Assembly: GCF_000281895.1 (NCBI RefSeq)
Contig: NZ_CM001558.1
Coordinates: 4,964,556-5,028,555, forward strand
DNA: 64,000 bases
Direction: 5' to 3'
Source of the DNA: Pseudomonas fluorescens Q2-87
GTDB taxonomy: Bacteria > Pseudomonadota > Gammaproteobacteria > Pseudomonadales > Pseudomonadaceae
How positions within the stretch are numbered: position 1 is the first letter of the stretch; each line of letters opens with the position of its first letter. Below, one piece after another: positions 60,037-64,000 of this stretch. A program made the translations under genes and the position numbers. The notes under the pieces were generated by a model. That model was given only the letters and a program-made list of their open reading frames with translations, was not told where the DNA came from and did no database searches.

Positions 60037-60267
60037 TCAACGCTCTGTCCCAAACAACTTGTCGGCAAGCTGCCGACCTCGCTCCAACCCTTCAGTCGTC
60101 AACCAGATCGATTTGTTCCTGTTTACCGGATTGCTGATGAGGCCTTGTTCATGCAATCGGTTCATGACCTCGAAGTCGAAACCTTTCCAGGCGTTGCCGT
60201 CGTCGGAGCTGAAGGCTGCCAACAAGGCAAGCACAGCTTCCTCTATCAACTTGTCGTCGTAATCCAT
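60037..60267 (-). CDS. DUF6429-like protein
   Basis: This 76-residue protein (MDYDDKLIEEAVLALLAAFS) contains NAWKGFDFEVMNRLHEQGLI and SIWLTTEGLERGRQLADKLF, matching the small DUF6429 family, which looks like a winged helix. Function unknown. I chose the ATG at 60267; the upstream part of the frame is not conserved-looking. Confidence 0.78.
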   Translation of the reverse strand: MDYDDKLIEEAVLALLAAFSSDDGNAWKGFDFEVMNRLHEQGLISNPVNRNKSIWLTTEGLERGRQLADKLFGTER

Positions 60268-60464
60268 GGTCGCTACTCCACTCGTGCTTAGCTGGTAACG
60301 CCGAATCAACATCAACGTCCCTTGACTCCTATCTGATCAAAGATAAGCAGAGAGTTCAGCTATCTGGCGCAAGGGGATTGTTCCATGACGGCACGGGTTC
60401 ATGAGATCCAACTGAGAGTGCCTAGGTCGGCACCGCCTCACCCACTTGGTCCAGCGCCAATGGT

Positions 60465-60698
60465 TCACGCCCCATACCGGCCCCGGCTAAAAAACAGTGC
60501 CGCTCCAATGCCAATTGCACTGGTCGAGACGATACCCAGGTCAAAACCGGCGATGAAAGACGGCAGCGCAAAAATACTCGCGAACCCCAGGGCGACCAGG
60601 GCAATGCCTAGCCATTTCCTGAGGCTGTAGGATTTCATATAGAAAAACAACAGCAGGAACACTGCGTACGCCAATGCGTATAGGCCATATTCGTTCAT
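60465..60698 (-). CDS. Small membrane protein, 77 aa
   Basis: This 77-residue protein has three likely membrane helices (ALAYAVFLLLFFY; WLGIALVALGFASIFALP; SAIGIGAALFF). It begins four bases after the gene upstream, so the two are coupled. Family unknown. Confidence 0.6.
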   Translation of the reverse strand: MNEYGLYALAYAVFLLLFFYMKSYSLRKWLGIALVALGFASIFALPSFIAGFDLGIVSTSAIGIGAALFFSRGRYGA

Positions 60699-60702
60699 CG
60701 TC

Positions 60703-61194
60703 CTAGCCGCCCTGAGTCTTGATGATCATGGAGGATCCGGAGTGTTGCGGACCGATGCCACCGCTGACCTGCGCATCCAGACTGACGATGACATCACCGG
60801 CGTGGTAGGTCGGCAACTTGCCTAGCGTGAACTCGCGGACGGCCCATCCCACAGGGATGACTGCGGCGGGCATGAACTTACCTGCCGCTGCGGCGAAAAC
60901 ACCGCTGGTGAGGTTGGCGATACTCATTCGTTGGGCGTTGAGTAAATCCCCCTGCTGCCGGGTCAAGGGTTTGGAGATCCCGACCATCATTTGGCAGGGT
61001 AAATCCTTGGCAAGCATCTTGTCGTAGAGCTCTACCACCCGGTTGCTCACTTCATAGTGGGCGGCTTTAGCTTCACCAAAATGCAGCTCCCTGAGGCTAC
61101 CCCGTTCATCGGCTGACAAGGTGAAGCGCGATACGCTGAAGATAATTCCATGGCTGCTGGAAAACTGTCCGTTTTCAAATTTCAATGCTCGCAT
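60703..61194 (-). CDS. Hypothetical protein, 163 aa
   Basis: This 163-residue protein (MRALKFENGQFSSSHGIIFS) has a soluble N-terminal half, a Gly/Ala-rich hydrophobic stretch near 95-120 (VFAAAAGKFMPAAVIPVGWA) and a C-terminal beta region. Its start has AAGG directly before the ATG, which is too close, so the true start may differ. It sits four bases before the membrane-protein gene. No family recognised. Confidence 0.5.
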   Translation of the reverse strand: MRALKFENGQFSSSHGIIFSVSRFTLSADERGSLRELHFGEAKAAHYEVSNRVVELYDKMLAKDLPCQMMVGISKPLTRQQGDLLNAQRMSIANLTSGVFAAAAGKFMPAAVIPVGWAVREFTLGKLPTYHAGDVIVSLDAQVSGGIGPQHSGSSMIIKTQGG

Positions 61195-61636
61195 CCTTAT
61201 CGAGTCTGGAAAGACGGGGAGTTTGTCTTAGCTGATGGGCTTTTCGCAATGGACGTCGGCACCGCCTCACAGGCCTGCTCCTATGCCATCCGGCGCAAGA
61301 TGACAGCCGCCCGCCCAGATCGCCGCCCCAGGTCTCATTGAACCCCTCAAAAATGGGCTGCTGAGCTCCCCTTTACGGCTGAATGACATTTTCCCCAGCG
61401 TGGCCTACCTCACCTCAACAATTTGCGTAAACAAACACCTTCAACTAGGTTGAGATCAAGAGAAATCGTTCGCTTCGAACACTAGGTGACACACATACCT
61501 GAAAACCGCCTTGATCGGTTGTTATGAATCAGTAGTTCCGTGGCACTGCCCATCAGGATTAATAAAGCCTTATTTACAAAGGCAGGGCCATGTAACTTGA
61601 TTTTATGGAATTTTTCACAACAAGGAGTAGTTAAGT
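61195..61636. other. Gap with relic of a DUF6124 gene end
   Basis: No gene is supported. At 61404-61422 the 19 bases CCTACCTCACCTCAACAAT are identical to 56392-56410, the 3' end of DUF6124 copy 1. Confidence 0.45.
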
Positions 61637-63037
61637 ATGACCTGGGGAAGAATGAAAGTACGTAATGCCTGTCCGTTTCCGGTAACCTTCTACGCACTTG
61701 CAGGCCCTACGCTTGAACTGGCTGCCAACGATACACAAACGGCTCATGCTTGTTTAATTTGGTTTTCTACAAGGGTTAAAGGCCCCGGAGATGCTATCAA
61801 TCTTAGCCAGTGGGAACAGTTCTCTGGTGATTATGTACAACAACTCGATGATTTGGGATTCGACTCCGCGGACTGGGAGGAAGGAGGAAGCGGAGCGGCT
61901 GCCGGTTCAATTTTGGGCTGGGCCGTATCACAGCTATCGGGAATATTTAAGGTAAAGAACACCAACCCCGACGCCGACGCTTATTTTGGTGCAAAAAAAG
62001 AAGGGGTCTACGGCAGCTCGGACTTGGTTGTTTACGCGACGCTCGACCCAATATACAAGTTGGATCATAGCCATAAAATCTGGTATCTACATCTTGAGCA
62101 TGACAAGGGTCAGATCACGCCTCCTTACAACTCTGAGCCGCTGTATGTCAAGCCGAATCTGTCTGCCTATGCGGACACTATGTTTGTCCGCGCCTGCAAT
62201 TCATCTGGGTACTTGTCCGCGACTCCAGACAAAGAAGGCGTTGAGATTTTGGATCACTCCGAGCCCTACAACCCATTGGAATATCCTTCCTATTGGTCTA
62301 TTCAGCCAGAACACGGCAACGATACTAGAGAAATAAAGATACTGAATGTCTATGCGCAAAAATGGCTGACAGATTACTCCTCAAGCAACAACAAAGTCGG
62401 TTTGTATCCGTTAGGGTATGCGGACTATGAGGACCAACATTGGGACATTACGGAAATAAGTAAGAATCCGGAGGTGGTCACGATAAAAAACAGTGCCACC
62501 GGCCTGAACCTTTTTGCCAACAACAATGCTGGCATTGGCGTCTATAATCCAGACTATCCCGACCAACATTTCACTATACAGACGTTCACTGTCAACGCAG
62601 AAAACATTCCTGAGGGGGTGACCTTTAGGATTATGAATGCGCAAACAGGAAAATATATTACCATCAGCGACGCAGGAAAAGCCTATATCGCGGACACCGA
62701 CCAAAACAACCAACTATTTTATATAAAAAACCTTGATGGGGATCTGAAAATATGCAGCGTCGCGTATAACTCATACCTCACTTTTTATTGGAACGACAAC
62801 GACAGTGAATTGGCCACCTGTTCAATGGAATACAATGCTTACGAGCATAGCCCCGACCAGGTATGGGAATTCAGCACCGACCCTGAACTCGCCGGCGTGT
62901 ATATAAAGAACAAACTGGGCATCCAAAAAGGCATGCCTAACCTTTATTACAATACCAATGGCGTGTTCGGCTTATACTCTGGTAGCTTTCCAGATCAGCT
63001 TTGGGTCTTTCAGCTAGAAACAACCGATCCCTCTTAA
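61637..63037 (+). CDS. Secretable-type lectin-like protein with ricin-B (QxW) repeats
   Basis: This 466-residue protein has an N-terminal domain of about 170 residues with no signal peptide that I can see, containing GSGAAAGSILGWAVSQLSGI. From about 185 on, repeats of Q-x-W/F type recur: DQHWDI, DQHFTI, NQLFYI, DQVWEF, DQLWVF, spaced roughly 45 residues, with KYITISDAGKAYI and similar. This is the pattern of ricin-type beta-trefoil carbohydrate-binding domains, probably two in tandem. The N-terminal part may be an effector or pore-type domain; I do not recognise it. AAGGAG precedes the ATG. Confidence 0.65.
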   Translation: MTWGRMKVRNACPFPVTFYALAGPTLELAANDTQTAHACLIWFSTRVKGPGDAINLSQWEQFSGDYVQQLDDLGFDSADWEEGGSGAAAGSILGWAVSQLSGIFKVKNTNPDADAYFGAKKEGVYGSSDLVVYATLDPIYKLDHSHKIWYLHLEHDKGQITPPYNSEPLYVKPNLSAYADTMFVRACNSSGYLSATPDKEGVEILDHSEPYNPLEYPSYWSIQPEHGNDTREIKILNVYAQKWLTDYSSSNNKVGLYPLGYADYEDQHWDITEISKNPEVVTIKNSATGLNLFANNNAGIGVYNPDYPDQHFTIQTFTVNAENIPEGVTFRIMNAQTGKYITISDAGKAYIADTDQNNQLFYIKNLDGDLKICSVAYNSYLTFYWNDNDSELATCSMEYNAYEHSPDQVWEFSTDPELAGVYIKNKLGIQKGMPNLYYNTNGVFGLYSGSFPDQLWVFQLETTDPS

Positions 63038-63063
63038 AGAAGCAAAACAGAGGGATTTATTTG

Positions 63064-63096
63064 AAAAAAGGTCTTGTTAAGCAAGACCTTTTTATT
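63064..63096 (-). terminator. Rho-independent terminator of DUF6124 copy 2
   Basis: Stem AAAAGGTCTTG/CAAGACCTTTT with loop TTAAG, followed by T on the minus strand. It may also end the plus-strand lectin gene. Confidence 0.8.
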
Positions 63097-63115
63097 TTAC
63101 AACGGCAGCTGAGCG

Positions 63116-63476
63116 CTACCTCACCACAACAATATCCAGCGTCCGATTCGCCAACAGCTCACTCAACTCAATCACCTGCAAAATCCTCAACGCCACATGC
63201 CGCCGCGGTCCTTCAAGATCAAACGCCAAATCACTGATCATCGCGTTTGCCGAAGCCAAGCTCTCACTGAGATTCGCAAGCAAACATTCAGAATCAACAT
63301 CAGCAGCAATGCGGAAAATGGTGTTGGGATTGTCAGACGTTTCGCTTTTAGGCTTCAACTTCAAATAGAAATCCAAAGCTCGCGTGGCAGCGTCGTCGAT
63401 TTTTTTTGTTGCGGGCGGACTGGGAGCGGAAGACGTGTTCGTCTGTATCAGGAGGATTCGGAGTAACTTTCGCCAT
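63116..63476 (-). pseudogene. DUF6124 family gene, copy 2, frameshifted in a poly-A tract
   Basis: From the ATG at 63476 the frame reads MAKVTPNPPDTDEHVFRSQS and goes on as ARNKK, then breaks at a tract of eight A (63400-63407). Seven A would give the intact protein, as in copy 1 (ARNKKLDDAATRALDY). The rest, 86 residues in the other frame (MDFYLKLKPKSETSD...), is well conserved. It is a 1-base insertion, a sequencing error, or a slippage-controlled gene. Confidence 0.72.
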
Positions 63477-63516
63477 CTACTTAGGTTCCTGTAAGTGATG
63501 CTGAAGCCATCTCGCG

Positions 63517-63635
63517 ACTAAACCCAATCACTGATGAGCAGTGACAGGTCCCAAACTACCGATGCAGCCCGAGGCGAACAAGCCGGCGGATTCTGGCGTA
63601 GTTGTAGGCAAAGGCGCAAGGCGACGTCGGCTGGC
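63517..63635. repeat. Direct repeat upstream of DUF6124 genes, copy 2
   Basis: About 110 bases match 56947-57060 with scattered changes. In both cases it lies upstream of the DUF6124 gene start. Confidence 0.75.
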
Positions 63636-63814
63636 GAATTGCGGTTGCCCAATGACTGACAGCCCCATCTGACGTTTTAATTGCTCCGCCCCTCAACATC
63701 CAGCCCTACCTATATTCAGGAAACCGGAACGACCACTCCAAGAAACCTCCTACATCGCGCCCCTCTCTTCCCGCGTTAGCGTCTGTACCGCACTCACTGG
63801 ACGAGACTCACGAC

Positions 63815-64000
63815 GTGGCGACACGCAAAAAAGACATCCCTCAGGTCCGAAACCCATCCGGTGGTGACGGGCACTACGTCACTTATCGGGACATGAACGC
63901 CAGCGAACTGGCCGAGCGCGACGCCCGGCAGCGGGCTTATGAAGCCATGCTTGCCCGGCAGGCAGCCTACGAACAAGCGCGCTGGGCCACAGTGGATAGC
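63815..64000 (+). CDS. N-terminus of an S-type pyocin (colicin-like bacteriocin), cut by window end
   Basis: A GTG at 63815, with GGACGAG upstream, begins a frame that runs off the window. The 62 visible residues (MATRKKDIPQVRNPSGGDGH, then YVTYRDMNASELAERDARQR) match the N-termini of Pseudomonas S-type pyocins, whose toxin domain (DNase, tRNase or other) and immunity gene would lie beyond the window. The start codon and toxin type cannot be checked here. Confidence 0.65.
   Translation, partial: MATRKKDIPQVRNPSGGDGHYVTYRDMNASELAERDARQRAYEAMLARQAAYEQARWATVDS

Noticed and set aside
60428..61271. 16-base identical phrase GTCGGCACCGCCTCAC at about 60428 and 61256
   Set aside because: A single 16-base match is near chance level in 64 kb and has no extended similarity around it.
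61150..61341. 63-codon plus-strand frame
   Set aside because: It overlaps the start of the minus-strand gene, has no clear ribosome-binding site and no family; not supported.

Overview
The window is a piece of a Pseudomonas chromosome, most likely from the P. fluorescens group. The evidence is a GC-rich housekeeping backbone, the gene orders der-bamB-yfgM-hisS-ispG-rodZ-pilW-rlmN-ndk-isc and secF-secD-yajC-tgt-queA-tRNA-Leu, a CumA-type multicopper oxidase next to tadA, an AsrA-type Lon protease next to a chagasin-like inhibitor, and many Pseudomonas-type REP palindromes between genes.

From about 1 to 45.3 kb the content is core genome. It holds a Lon-family protease and a cysteine-peptidase inhibitor lipoprotein, cmoAB and tadA (tRNA modification), a multicopper oxidase, a small HicA-like/HTH gene pair, guaB-guaA (GMP synthesis), a TauE-type permease, xseA, an M23 peptidase, leuA behind a possible leucine leader, a nitrilase-type amidase with an aminotransferase (probable methionine salvage), the der-to-ndk block (ribosome assembly, outer membrane, isoprenoids, shape, pili), the complete iscRSUA-hscBA-fdx-iscX operon with an IscR box, cysE-trmJ, suhB, a glycine-zipper protein, secDF-yajC and tgt-queA.

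From the tRNA-Leu(CAA) gene at 45.2 kb to the end the content is accessory, and much of 48.7-56.2 kb is AT-richer. It begins with small orphan genes, a membrane-protein gene split by an in-frame stop, and a small tyrosine-phosphatase-like gene. At 48.9-52.2 kb lies a same-strand set: a SIR2-like protein, a DUF2806 protein and a membrane-anchored protein interrupted by a frameshift at an A AAA AAT tract. I match this set to no defence system I can name, so it is the best candidate for something undescribed. At 52.4-56.2 kb on the other strand are a frameshifted restriction-endonuclease-like gene and an OLD-type ATPase/TOPRIM nuclease overlapping a short UvrD-like helicase, a Gabija-like arrangement. 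Together these look like a defence island beside a tRNA gene, but no integrase is visible.

The last 8 kb holds a duplicated DUF6124 cassette (second copy frameshifted), a divergently regulated catabolic pair (XRE-cupin regulator; class II aldolase and DapA-family lyase), a Rof-like protein, several small unknown genes, a 466-residue protein with ricin-B-like QxW repeats, and the start of an S-type pyocin gene cut by the window end. The visible gene lesions (three frameshifts and one nonsense codon) all fall in the accessory part.
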